Shown here: piece by piece, positions 36,405-45,146 of the stretch
Position numbering within the stretch: the stretch's first letter is position 1
Layout of the letters: each line of letters opens with the position of its first letter
Assembly (NCBI GenBank): GCA_030583665.1
Contig: CP129469.1
Location: 3,396,034-3,460,033, forward strand
From: Candidatus Jettenia sp. AMX2
Lineage (GTDB): Bacteria; Planctomycetota; Brocadiia; Brocadiales; Brocadiaceae
Length of the DNA: 64,000 bases
Reading direction: 5' to 3'
The notes under the pieces: generated by a model
Seen by the model: only the letters and a program-made list of their open reading frames with translations
What the model was told of the DNA's origin: nothing
Database searches by the model: none
Position numbers and translations under genes: made by a program

Positions 36405-36433
36405 CTTATATATGTTGTTGTGTAATCTGTCAA
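36405..36433 (-). promoter_or_regulatory. Sigma-70-type promoter for the lipoprotein gene
   Basis: On the minus strand: TTGACA (36433-36428), 17 bp spacer, TATAAG (36410-36405). The leader to the start at 36349 is about 50 nt. It is divergent from the moeA promoter, about 45 bp away. Confidence 0.75.
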
Positions 36434-36478
36434 GACTTTTTCCGGAAAAGAATGTATCTCTATTTTCCATAACAGTGC

Positions 36479-36507
36479 TTGACATCATGTAGTTCTTGAT
36501 TTAACAT
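36479..36507 (+). promoter_or_regulatory. Promoter abutting the moeA start
   Basis: TTGACA (36479-36484), 17 bp spacer, TAACAT (36502-36507). Expected transcript start is about 36514, only a few bases before the ATG at 36517. No ribosome binding site is seen between. Confidence 0.55.
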
Positions 36508-36516
36508 GGTATCATT

Positions 36517-37719
36517 ATGATCTCAGTAGATTCTGCCATAAAGATCGTTGCTGACATTGCAGAGCCACTAGCGCCCAAAGTGATATTTTTCGAAAATGCC
36601 TTGGGATTGTGTCTTGCCTGTGATGTACGGTCGGACATCGATATGCCACCCTTTAATCGTTCTGCAATGGATGGTTATGCAGTTATTGCAGAAGATACCT
36701 TCGCCGTTCCTGTTGAATTAACGGTTATTGAAGATATTGCTGCTGGTTACCTGCCGTCAAAAAAGATATCCTCCGGGCAGGCTGCGAAAATTATGACGGG
36801 GGCGGCCGTACCGGAAGGGGCAGACGCTGTCGTTAAGTTTGAAGAGACGGAAGACGTTTCGGTAAATAACCGTGTAAAGATTCTTAAGCCTGTCAGGAAA
36901 GGGCTGAATATTTCAGAAAAAGGGGAAGATATTCAGATTGGCCAAACGGTACTTCACAAAGGCATGCTTATCAGACCCCAGGAAATCGGTATCCTTGCCA
37001 CCGTGGGCAAAGCTTACGTTGAGGTATTTCCCGCACCATCGGTAGGCGTTGCTTCTACCGGTTCTGAATTAGTAGGTGTTGAATCAAAACCTTCCGTTGC
37101 GCAGATCAGAAATAGTAACGGATTTTCTCTGACTGCACAGGCAAGGTGCATGAAAGCAGATGTTGAGTTGCTGGGTATTGCAAGGGATACAAAGGAGGAA
37201 ATCGCCGGCATTATCCGCAGGGGGTTACAAAAGGACATTTTGATTCTTTCCGGCGGTGTGTCAATGGGTGAGTACGACCTTGTAGGGGAGGTAATGAAGG
37301 ACCTGGGTACTGAGGTTTATTTCGAAAAAGTTGCATTGAGACCCGGAAAACCGGTTATCTTTGGCAGGAAGGATAAGACCCTGATTTTTGCCTTGCCGGG
37401 AAATCCTGTCGCCTCTTTTGTTACCTTTGAATTGTTTATTTATCCCGCTATCCGGAAAATGATGGGATTCACCACACTCCAGAGGTCTGTAATAAAAGCA
37501 GTACTGGAAACAGAGATCATAGTAAAAAGAAAACGTAGGGAATACCGGCCTGCATTTCTCCGTATGGAGGATAATACATGGTTCGTTTCTCCCGTTGAGT
37601 GGCACGGATCAGCGGATCTGCTTGCCACTACCAGAGCGAATTGTCTGCTTATTGTCAAAGAAGATGCAGAAAAACTTGCAGAGGGACAGTTCGTTGATGT
37701 TGTTGTTTTAGATTCATGA
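36517..37719 (+). CDS. moeA: Molybdopterin molybdenumtransferase
   Basis: 400 residues. MoeA inserts molybdenum into adenylylated molybdopterin. Domain motifs visible: NRSAMDGYAV near residue 50, the MoCF-like domain with SGGVSMGEYDLVGEVM and LPGNPVASFVTFELF, and the C-terminal beta domain. Length is normal. The gene may be leaderless, as its promoter places the transcript start at about the start codon and no ribosome binding site precedes it. No other molybdopterin gene is near. Downstream is lnt. Confidence 0.94.
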   Translation: MISVDSAIKIVADIAEPLAPKVIFFENALGLCLACDVRSDIDMPPFNRSAMDGYAVIAEDTFAVPVELTVIEDIAAGYLPSKKISSGQAAKIMTGAAVPEGADAVVKFEETEDVSVNNRVKILKPVRKGLNISEKGEDIQIGQTVLHKGMLIRPQEIGILATVGKAYVEVFPAPSVGVASTGSELVGVESKPSVAQIRNSNGFSLTAQARCMKADVELLGIARDTKEEIAGIIRRGLQKDILILSGGVSMGEYDLVGEVMKDLGTEVYFEKVALRPGKPVIFGRKDKTLIFALPGNPVASFVTFELFIYPAIRKMMGFTTLQRSVIKAVLETEIIVKRKRREYRPAFLRMEDNTWFVSPVEWHGSADLLATTRANCLLIVKEDAEKLAEGQFVDVVVLDS

Positions 37720-37765
37720 AAAGTAATATAAAAATTCATTACAACTATTATGAAAATTTCAAATC

Positions 37766-39466
37766 TTGCATAAAATAAATATTTTAAAAATCTGCACCCT
37801 TTCTTTTTTAACATTCCTCCTTTTCTATCTTTCTTTTCCTCCGGCAGATTTGGGCTATCTTGCCTGGATTGCCTTCGTTCCCTGGTTTATCCTTATCGTG
37901 ACGGAGAAGAAATTTGTATATCTTAATGCATTGCTTATCGGCCTGGTATTCTTCTTTGTTCACCTCTCCTGGCTACGTCATGTTACCTATGCGGCATGGT
38001 TTTTACTGAGTTTATACTGCTCTGTTTATTTTCTTCTTTTTATGCTTTGTGTCCGGCCGGTTATTTTCAAACTCAAATGGCCACTTTCTCTCGCAGCTCC
38101 TTGCACATGGGTTGCTCTGGAATTCATTCGATCCTTTTTCCTTTCAGGGTTTCCATGGTTTTTTGTAGGGCATACCCAGTATCGGTTTCTTCCGGTAATC
38201 CAGATTTCTGATATTACCGGTGTTTACGGTATCTCATTCATTATTATTATGGTCAATGCATCTCTTGCGGATTTCATCCTGCGTTTTGCGGATTATAGTG
38301 GAAAGGCTGCTTCTGGTTTAGTTCAAATGTCCCTTGATGCCTCTATGAAAAAAAGTCGGTTTTGGTGGCTAAGACATATACAGAAAGAGTGGTTTTTTGC
38401 TGACCGGTATGCTCCGTGCTTATTCCCGGGGCGACCCTCTCTTTTTTTCAGTATGGCCGGTATTTTCCCTGTATTGTTGCTGGCAGCCATGTTATTCTAT
38501 GGGCATTCCTGGCTCAGGGGATATATACCAGAAGAAGGGCCTCTGCTCGGCATGGTGCAGGGGAATATTCCGCAGGACATAAAACACCATCCCAGCGAAG
38601 AATACCAGCTTGGCGTTCTTAAGAAACATTATGATTTATCGATGAGCGCCAGGGGTGAACCGCTTGACCTTCTGGTATGGCCCGAAACGATGGTACCGGG
38701 TATACTGAATATTGGTGATGAATTTACCGCAAAAAAGATCGACATACTGTCACAACTTACGGCAGTACAATTGGCGAGCGATCTGAACACAAACCTGGTC
38801 CTGGGTGCTATTGCTATAGAATTGGATGGAGAAGAGTCGATATATTTGAATAGCGCTTTTTACTATGATAGGAAAGGGCAATTAATAGACCGTTATGACA
38901 AAATCCACCTTGTGCCATTTGGAGAGTTTACCCCGCTGAAAGAATACTTCCCGTTTCTTACCGGAATAGTGCCATATGAGGTTGGATTAACCCATGGTAA
39001 AAAGCGTATTTTGTTCCATCTGGACACCCTGAAAGAGGAACGTTTTACTTTTGGTGTGTCTATTTGCTATGAGGACACGGTGCCGCCTTTGATAAGAAAA
39101 TTCAGGAAGGATGGGGCTGATTTTATGTTAAATATTACAAATGACGGCTGGTTCCGTGATAGCGCAGAGCTTGATCAACATCTTGCCATTATGGTCTTCA
39201 GGGCGGTTGAGAACCGCTTTTGTATGGTACGTGCAGCAAATACAGGCATATCGTCTTTCGTTTCTCCTGATGGTGCAATTTATGCGAAATTAACAGATCC
39301 TGACGGAAAATACCGGGAAATCAGTGGAGTCCTTATTGACCGTATAAGATTTATGAAAAAATACCATACCTTTTATACAAATTATGGTGATTGCTTTTCG
39401 CTTCTGTGTATGGCAGCATTGGGTGGAATGCTTTGTACGGTTTTTTTAAAAAGACTTTACCCTTGA
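37766..39466 (+). CDS. lnt: Apolipoprotein N-acyltransferase
   Basis: 566 residues, about 50 more than E. coli Lnt. The N-terminal half has at least six membrane spans; the periplasmic nitrilase-like domain carries the E-K-C triad: Glu in VWPETMVPG, Lys in DKIHLVPFGEF and Cys in GVSICYEDTVPPL. It adds the third acyl chain to lipoproteins in the inner membrane. The extra length lies in a cytoplasmic or periplasmic loop around residues 175-220 (rich in Lys, Arg and Trp). The TTG at 37766 is the only suitable start and lacks a clear ribosome binding site. The lipoprotein at 35822 is a plausible substrate. Confidence 0.92.
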   Translation: MHKINILKICTLSFLTFLLFYLSFPPADLGYLAWIAFVPWFILIVTEKKFVYLNALLIGLVFFFVHLSWLRHVTYAAWFLLSLYCSVYFLLFMLCVRPVIFKLKWPLSLAAPCTWVALEFIRSFFLSGFPWFFVGHTQYRFLPVIQISDITGVYGISFIIIMVNASLADFILRFADYSGKAASGLVQMSLDASMKKSRFWWLRHIQKEWFFADRYAPCLFPGRPSLFFSMAGIFPVLLLAAMLFYGHSWLRGYIPEEGPLLGMVQGNIPQDIKHHPSEEYQLGVLKKHYDLSMSARGEPLDLLVWPETMVPGILNIGDEFTAKKIDILSQLTAVQLASDLNTNLVLGAIAIELDGEESIYLNSAFYYDRKGQLIDRYDKIHLVPFGEFTPLKEYFPFLTGIVPYEVGLTHGKKRILFHLDTLKEERFTFGVSICYEDTVPPLIRKFRKDGADFMLNITNDGWFRDSAELDQHLAIMVFRAVENRFCMVRAANTGISSFVSPDGAIYAKLTDPDGKYREISGVLIDRIRFMKKYHTFYTNYGDCFSLLCMAALGGMLCTVFLKRLYP

Positions 39467-39492
39467 CTTTTCATAAACAGTAACCGTATAAT
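39463..39492 (+). promoter_or_regulatory. Sigma-70-type promoter for mreB
   Basis: TTGACT (39463-39468), 18 bp spacer, TATAAT (39487-39492), overlapping the lnt stop codon. The leader to the mreB start at 39565 is about 65 nt. Confidence 0.7.
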
Positions 39493-39564
39493 CTGACATC
39501 TGCATCTAACATAACAAACTGGCGCTATTTATATACATTAATTCTAATTCTGCTTTCTCCAATA

Positions 39565-40620
39565 ATGCATCCACTGGATTTTATCTTAGGCTTCGTTTCA
39601 ACAGATATGGGGATTGACCTTGGTACCGCAAACACCCTTGTTTGCATACCTGGTCACGGGATTGTATTATCTGAACCTTCTGTTGTGGCAGTAAAGCCGG
39701 GAACAAATGTCGTCCTTCTCAATGGCAATGCGGTTGGAAGCGTTGCAAAGTCAATGTTGGAGAAGGCGCCGAGCAGTATTGCGGTTATTCGTCCTTTGAA
39801 AAATGGCGTCATTGCTGATTTCGATATCACGGAAGCCTTGCTTAAGTATTTTATTAAAAAGGTACATAAGCGGAGATGGGGTGTTCGCCCGAGAATTTTG
39901 ATTGCAATACCTTCCGGTATTACTGCAGTAGAAAAACGTGCGGTAGTGAATTCTGCGGAACGGGCAGGCGCAAGGGAGGTGTATCTGATTTCGGAGCCAA
40001 AGGCAGCAGCAATCGGTGTTGGTCTTCCTGTGGCTGAACCAGTAGCTAGCATGATTGTAGATATTGGGGGAGGAACTACAGAAGTAGCTGTTATTTCACT
40101 TGGTGATATATTTACCCATGAGAGCGTCAGGGTTGCCGGAGATGAATTTGATGAGACAATAGTTCAGTATGTACGGAAAACTTATAATCTGGAAATTGGA
40201 CACCGTACTGCAGAACAAATAAAGATACACATTGGCTCTGCATATCCATTAGATGAGGAACTGACAATGGAGGTCAGGGGGCGCGATACGATTGCAGGCC
40301 TGCCAAGGGCTACCACCGTTACCTCGGAAGAAATCAGGGAAGCGTTAAAAGATCCCATCGGTAAGATTGTGCTTGCCGTGAAATCAACCCTGGAAAGAAC
40401 GGCGCCGGAATTAGCCTCCGATTTAATAACAAATGGATTAGTATTGGTAGGCGGAGGGGCTTTAATCAGAGGCCTGGACAAATTACTCTCGGAAGATACT
40501 GGCCTGCCGGTACAAATCGGCAACGATCCCCTGACTGCCGTTGCGAGAGGAACCGGTTATCTCCTTGAACACCTCGATTTATATAAATCTGTTTTGCAGG
40601 ATGAAGATATCCACACCTAA
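39565..40620 (+). CDS. mreB: Rod-shape-determining actin-like protein
   Basis: 351 residues. The phosphate-1 motif GIDLGTANTLV, the connect region, MIVDIGGGTTEVAVISLG (phosphate-2) and adenosine motif VLVGGGALIRGLDKLL are intact, so it should bind and hydrolyse ATP and polymerise at the membrane. An N-terminal amphipathic start (MHPLDFILGF) could be the membrane anchor. It heads the mreB-mreC-mreD-PBP2-rodA run and has its own promoter. Confidence 0.96.
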   Translation: MHPLDFILGFVSTDMGIDLGTANTLVCIPGHGIVLSEPSVVAVKPGTNVVLLNGNAVGSVAKSMLEKAPSSIAVIRPLKNGVIADFDITEALLKYFIKKVHKRRWGVRPRILIAIPSGITAVEKRAVVNSAERAGAREVYLISEPKAAAIGVGLPVAEPVASMIVDIGGGTTEVAVISLGDIFTHESVRVAGDEFDETIVQYVRKTYNLEIGHRTAEQIKIHIGSAYPLDEELTMEVRGRDTIAGLPRATTVTSEEIREALKDPIGKIVLAVKSTLERTAPELASDLITNGLVLVGGGALIRGLDKLLSEDTGLPVQIGNDPLTAVARGTGYLLEHLDLYKSVLQDEDIHT

Positions 40621-41446
40621 TCTTAGTCGTTTTATAAAAACCCCCCTTACCGCGATACTTATCTTTTTAGCAACGTCTCTTTTGATGCTGTTTTTGCCTC
40701 CCCGGATTTCAAATCGTATTAAAATGACCTGTGTAGTACCAATAAGACCTTTACAATCGGCGGCAGTTATTGGCAGCAATACTGCTGCTAATTTCTTACA
40801 TAAGGTTCTTTCCGCCTGGTACGATGAACAAAAGAAAGAACGGCTGGAGGAAAAAGTCTCTGAGATGAAAAACAAGATTATTGAACAGCAGGATATAATA
40901 TATAAATTACAAAACAAATTAAATGCTCTTTCAAAATTTCAGGCAAAGGTTAGCAATGCAGTCCTGGTGCCGGCAGATATTATTGGGTATGATTCCTCGA
41001 ACTTCAGGAAAAGCATAACGATCAACGCTGGTTCTAGGCATGGTGTGAGGGTTAACAACAGTGTTGTATCAAATAATGCCCTTATCGGAAGGATTGCTGT
41101 GGTGAACGCTGGGAATAGTATTGTTCTGCTTATTACAGATCCTGCTTCACGTATACCCGGAAGGGTTCTTCAGACCAGGGAGCAGGTAATTGTTGAAGGG
41201 AACGCCACCCCCTTTTGTCAATTAAAATACGTGCCACGCGGAGCAAAGATGAAAAAAGGGGATGATATTGTTACTTCAGATATTGGCGGGCTTTTTCCGC
41301 CTTCCCTTCCGGTTGCCACCATTATAGAAAACGAACTAGAAGAAGGTGCTGTTTTCAGGTCTGTAAAGGTATTGCCGAAAGTAAATATTTCGGAAATTGA
41401 GAGTGTATTAGTTATCATCAATGAGTATAGTGAAAAAAATAAATAA
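40601..41446 (+). CDS. mreC: Rod-shape-determining protein MreC
   Basis: 281 residues from the ATG at 40601, which overlaps the mreB end by 20 bp. One N-terminal membrane span (about 14-34), a coiled coil (about 65-105) and the MreC beta domain (NAVLVPADIIGYDSSNFRKSITINAG, GVRVNNSVVSNNALIGRI). It links MreB to the PBP2/RodA synthase in the periplasm. The longer frame from 40541 would add residues inside mreB without similarity. Confidence 0.92.
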   Translation: MKISTPNLSRFIKTPLTAILIFLATSLLMLFLPPRISNRIKMTCVVPIRPLQSAAVIGSNTAANFLHKVLSAWYDEQKKERLEEKVSEMKNKIIEQQDIIYKLQNKLNALSKFQAKVSNAVLVPADIIGYDSSNFRKSITINAGSRHGVRVNNSVVSNNALIGRIAVVNAGNSIVLLITDPASRIPGRVLQTREQVIVEGNATPFCQLKYVPRGAKMKKGDDIVTSDIGGLFPPSLPVATIIENELEEGAVFRSVKVLPKVNISEIESVLVIINEYSEKNK

Positions 41447-41524
41447 ACCGTTAAATCTTTTAATTTTCAATAGTTGTGCTTTGGATACGTATGATACTTT
41501 TGGGAGAACTCCAATAGGGCAAGT

Positions 41525-42025
41525 ATGAGGTGGCTTGTATTTCTTTGCACCCTTTTATGTATTTCTGTTTTTCAATCAACGGTGATACAATATATTATTA
41601 TCGGTTCAGCCATGCCCGATTTATATTTTTCAGTAGTGGTATTTTATTCCTTTATAGCAGACATGAAACGAAGCACCTTTATCAACTGGATTACAGGTCT
41701 GTCAAAAGATTTGTTTTCCGTGGGGGATCTTGGTATAAACTCTGTATTTTTTGTTGCTATTGGCCTGCTGATATGGTCTGTAAAGGGTGTTTTATTCAGA
41801 GGTCATGTTATTACACAAGTGCTTGTTGCCTTTGTTTTTTCGATTATGTATAATACCCTTTATGTAGCATACATTATCGTCTCTTTTCACTCGTTGTATT
41901 TTTTGACAGCAGCATGGAACATTCTTATTTGTTCGTTATATACCGCTACGATTGTTCCTGTTTTATTCTGGATATTCAGTAGATTTCAATCTACCCTGAG
42001 TTTTTCGCCTCTTGGGGATAAATAG
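41525..42025 (+). CDS. mreD: Rod-shape-determining protein MreD
   Basis: 166 residues, about five membrane spans with short loops, as MreD proteins show; the conserved central segment WITGLSKDLFSVGDLGINSV is present. It follows mreC by 78 bp and ends three bases before the PBP2 start. The sequence is poorly conserved between phyla, so the call rests on position and topology as well as that segment. Confidence 0.85.
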   Translation: MRWLVFLCTLLCISVFQSTVIQYIIIGSAMPDLYFSVVVFYSFIADMKRSTFINWITGLSKDLFSVGDLGINSVFFVAIGLLIWSVKGVLFRGHVITQVLVAFVFSIMYNTLYVAYIIVSFHSLYFLTAAWNILICSLYTATIVPVLFWIFSRFQSTLSFSPLGDK

Positions 42026-42028
42026 ACC

Positions 42029-43948
42029 ATGTATCCCTTGCGGTTCAGAATCATAATACTTGTTTTTATCCTGCTTTTTTTCGGTATTATAGTACGATTG
42101 TTTCAGCTCCAGGTTATAGAAAGTGAGATATACCAGGGTATTTCTCACCGTCGCCGGATAGCTACCACCCTTCTGGAAACGACACGCGGGTCTATTTTTG
42201 ATAGAAACGGGAAGGTTTTGGCTGTTGACCAACCAACCTTTGATGTATCGGTTCTCTTCAAAAACCTGTTGCATTGTTACCTCAACCGCACGGAACAGCC
42301 CTATCCTTTTACCAGTTTAAAAATACACGAAGACGAGAAGAAACAGTGCAGAGAATGCCGTGAGAATCAGGACGTATGGCTGGAAAGATTATCACAGTTA
42401 TTAGGGATTCCCCAGGCAGAGCTACTGAACAACACAAGACAAATTATTGAAAAAGTAGAAAGACTGAAACAAAGTGTAGAGCGAAGGGCCGGCAAGAAAG
42501 TGAGGATCAAGGAAGAAATTGATTATCACCCTGTCGTTGCTGACATCCCATGGGAAAAGGTTATACAGATAGAAACCAGACAGGCTGATTTTCCAGGCAT
42601 ACGAATTGTTCCCAGATTGAAAAGGGTTTATCCTGAACAAAAGCTTGCTTCACACATCCTGGGATACATAGGTAAACTAACCATGGAAGAGTGGCGGGAG
42701 TATCGTGAGGCATGGAATAATTATGTGCTGGCTTCCACGGGCGCAGAAACCTTGTCTCTGCTTTATGATGGCTATATGGAAAACGATAATTTGGGAAGGG
42801 ATGGCATTGAGGCGCAGTATGAGGAAGAATTGCGGGGAATGCGTGGGAAAAGATTTGAAGAGATTACCTATAAAAGCAGTCAGATGGAAAGGGTAATTGT
42901 AGAAAGGCCTTCAATCTCGGGAAATGATGTTTATCTGACTCTTGACAGCAGAATTCAGGCGTATGCAGAAAAATCACTGGGTACTCATGCAGGATCCGTT
43001 ATTGTTGTGGATCCCAGGACAGGCGAGATACTTGCAATGGCCAATAATCCCCGGTTTAATCCCAATACCATCAGTGAGGATTTTAACAGACTTATCAATA
43101 ATCCCTCAAAACCTTTTTTAAACAGGGCAATACAAGGTGCCTTACCGCCGGGGTCCATTTTTAAAGCAATTACGGCAATTGCCCCCTTGAGTTCGGGCGT
43201 CTTAAATACCCAGACTGCATTTGAATGCCACGGCTATGTCAGGCACAGAAATGTCACCTTAAGGTGCGCGTCGAGAAACGGGCACGGTTTGATTTCTCTG
43301 GAGGATGCCATAACCTATTCGTGTAATGTATTCTTTTATGAGGTCGCAAAGGCATTTGGGAGAGATATTTTTTACGATTATGCCAGGTTATTTGGAATTG
43401 GTGAAAGGACGGGTATTGATCTTCCTCATGAAAGAAGCGGAAATATGCCCCAGGTGACTGCGACAATACCTGCAATGAATATTGCTATAGGGCAAGGGCG
43501 TCTGCTTACAACACCGCTTCAAATGGTCCGGGTTTATGCCGCAATAGCAAATGGAGGTACACTGGTTCAACCCCATGTTTTATCAAAGGTTATCAATAGC
43601 CAGGGGGAGGTTATCCGGAGGTTTGAGGCAACCTATAATCAAAAATTACCCATACACCCATCAATTCTGAATAGCATACAAGCATCTCTGCGGGATGTAG
43701 TTACCCGCGGTACGGCGAGAGGTAAAGGGCTTCATCTCTATAAGGCCGCAGGTAAAACAGGCACAGCCGAGACCGGGCGTAAAGGGGATTATCATTCCTG
43801 GTTTGTCGGCTATGCCCCCTATGATAACCCCCGGTATTGTTTTATTGTCCTTGTGGAACACACACCCAAAAGCTCAGCGGAAATTGCCTGCCCTATTGCA
43901 GCAGAACTTTTATCATATTTATTTCCAGAGGCTCATCGGGCATCGTAG
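42029..43948 (+). CDS. mrdA: Peptidoglycan transpeptidase PBP2
   Basis: 639 residues. One N-terminal membrane span (about 8-28), the dimerisation domain (TRGSIFDRNGKVLAVDQPTFDV), and a transpeptidase domain with the active Ser in PPGSIFK (near residue 376), SCN and AGKTGTAE. In the head region (about 80-125) there is an extra segment with cysteines 83, 107 and 110 (CREC), giving a C-x2-C not usual in PBP2. It works with RodA, whose gene starts eight bases later, in side-wall peptidoglycan synthesis. The presence of intact PBP2 shows that the organism makes peptidoglycan. Confidence 0.94.
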   Translation: MYPLRFRIIILVFILLFFGIIVRLFQLQVIESEIYQGISHRRRIATTLLETTRGSIFDRNGKVLAVDQPTFDVSVLFKNLLHCYLNRTEQPYPFTSLKIHEDEKKQCRECRENQDVWLERLSQLLGIPQAELLNNTRQIIEKVERLKQSVERRAGKKVRIKEEIDYHPVVADIPWEKVIQIETRQADFPGIRIVPRLKRVYPEQKLASHILGYIGKLTMEEWREYREAWNNYVLASTGAETLSLLYDGYMENDNLGRDGIEAQYEEELRGMRGKRFEEITYKSSQMERVIVERPSISGNDVYLTLDSRIQAYAEKSLGTHAGSVIVVDPRTGEILAMANNPRFNPNTISEDFNRLINNPSKPFLNRAIQGALPPGSIFKAITAIAPLSSGVLNTQTAFECHGYVRHRNVTLRCASRNGHGLISLEDAITYSCNVFFYEVAKAFGRDIFYDYARLFGIGERTGIDLPHERSGNMPQVTATIPAMNIAIGQGRLLTTPLQMVRVYAAIANGGTLVQPHVLSKVINSQGEVIRRFEATYNQKLPIHPSILNSIQASLRDVVTRGTARGKGLHLYKAAGKTGTAETGRKGDYHSWFVGYAPYDNPRYCFIVLVEHTPKSSAEIACPIAAELLSYLFPEAHRAS

Positions 43949-43956
43949 GCTTGGTT

Positions 43957-45081
43957 ATGAAGCAAAACCTGTCCAACAATATACATTTTAAAAGATTTGA
44001 CTGGTTACTATTCCTTCTGCTTTCCTTCATTCTGACGATTGGGGTGTTTTTTGTATGGAGTGCATCATCCGAAATATTTTTATTCAAACAAATAGTCTGG
44101 ATTGTCACAGGGCTTACTCTTTTTTTTACCCTCCTGTATTTTGACTATCTCTCATTTGCAGATTATGCATATATTATCTATGCCTTTGTCCTCTTTCTTC
44201 TTCTCCTTTTGTTAGTTCTCGGTGATTCCGTGAAAGGTTCACAGCGATGGTTCTCTATTGGTGCTTTTTCAGTACAACCATCCGAGTTTATGAAAATTGC
44301 CGTTGTTCTTGCACTTGCAAGATTTCTCAAATACAAGAAGTATGCCCTTGGACTGTTTGATATAGGGATTTCTCTTCTTTTGACAGGTATACCCATGTTA
44401 CTCATCATGAAACAGCCTGATCTGGGTACGGCGCTCATTATGGTTCCTATCCTGCTGTCCATCCTGTATACTGCGGGTATCAGGCTTTCACATTTGTTCC
44501 TGCTGGTTGGTACTGGAATGGCCATTTCACCGTTCGTGTGGATGTTTGTTTTGAAGTCATACCAGAAATCAAGAATTGTTGGATTTCTTTGGCCGGAAAG
44601 GACTGCTGATTGGGGTGCTGGTTATCACAGGCTTCAGTCCCTTATTGCAGTAGGTTCCGGAGGTCTTTTTGGGACCGGATGGGGAAATGGCATTCAGAAT
44701 CAAATGAAATTTCTGCCAGAACGCCATACGGATTTTATTTTTGCTGTCATTGCCGAGGAATGGGGATTTTTACGGGCATGCCTTTTCTTACTTCTCTATG
44801 TTGCCTTTATTGCATGCGGTATTGGTGTTGCCAAAGATACTCGGGATTCCTTTGGAAGGCTTGTGGTTGTTGGCATTGTTACGATGTTTGCAACCCAGGT
44901 AATTGTGAATATAGGTATGACTTTAGGCGTTGCCCCAATTGTAGGTGTTACACTGCCTTTTGTAAGTTACGGTGGTTCTTCCATGATCACTTCCTTTGTT
45001 GCCCTTTCTCTTATCTTTAATATCAAAATGCGTCCGATGATTGACCTTGCATCCCGTCGGTTTTCTGAGGCAAAATCATAA
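43957..45081 (+). CDS. rodA: Peptidoglycan polymerase RodA (SEDS)
   Basis: 374 residues from the ATG at 43957; the longer frame from 43837 runs inside the PBP2 gene. About ten membrane spans; SEDS motifs KGSQRWFSIGAFSVQPSEFMK, QPDLGTALI, and the catalytic-loop region PERHTDFIFAVIAEEWG are intact, followed by LPFVSYGGSSM. It polymerises lipid II into glycan strands with PBP2. Confidence 0.95.
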   Translation: MKQNLSNNIHFKRFDWLLFLLLSFILTIGVFFVWSASSEIFLFKQIVWIVTGLTLFFTLLYFDYLSFADYAYIIYAFVLFLLLLLLVLGDSVKGSQRWFSIGAFSVQPSEFMKIAVVLALARFLKYKKYALGLFDIGISLLLTGIPMLLIMKQPDLGTALIMVPILLSILYTAGIRLSHLFLLVGTGMAISPFVWMFVLKSYQKSRIVGFLWPERTADWGAGYHRLQSLIAVGSGGLFGTGWGNGIQNQMKFLPERHTDFIFAVIAEEWGFLRACLFLLLYVAFIACGIGVAKDTRDSFGRLVVVGIVTMFATQVIVNIGMTLGVAPIVGVTLPFVSYGGSSMITSFVALSLIFNIKMRPMIDLASRRFSEAKS

Positions 45082-45146
45082 ATAGGGTTTATTTCCAAAA
45101 AGAAACAGTACTTGCTTAATATCTGATCTCTTATTATTATTGTTTT

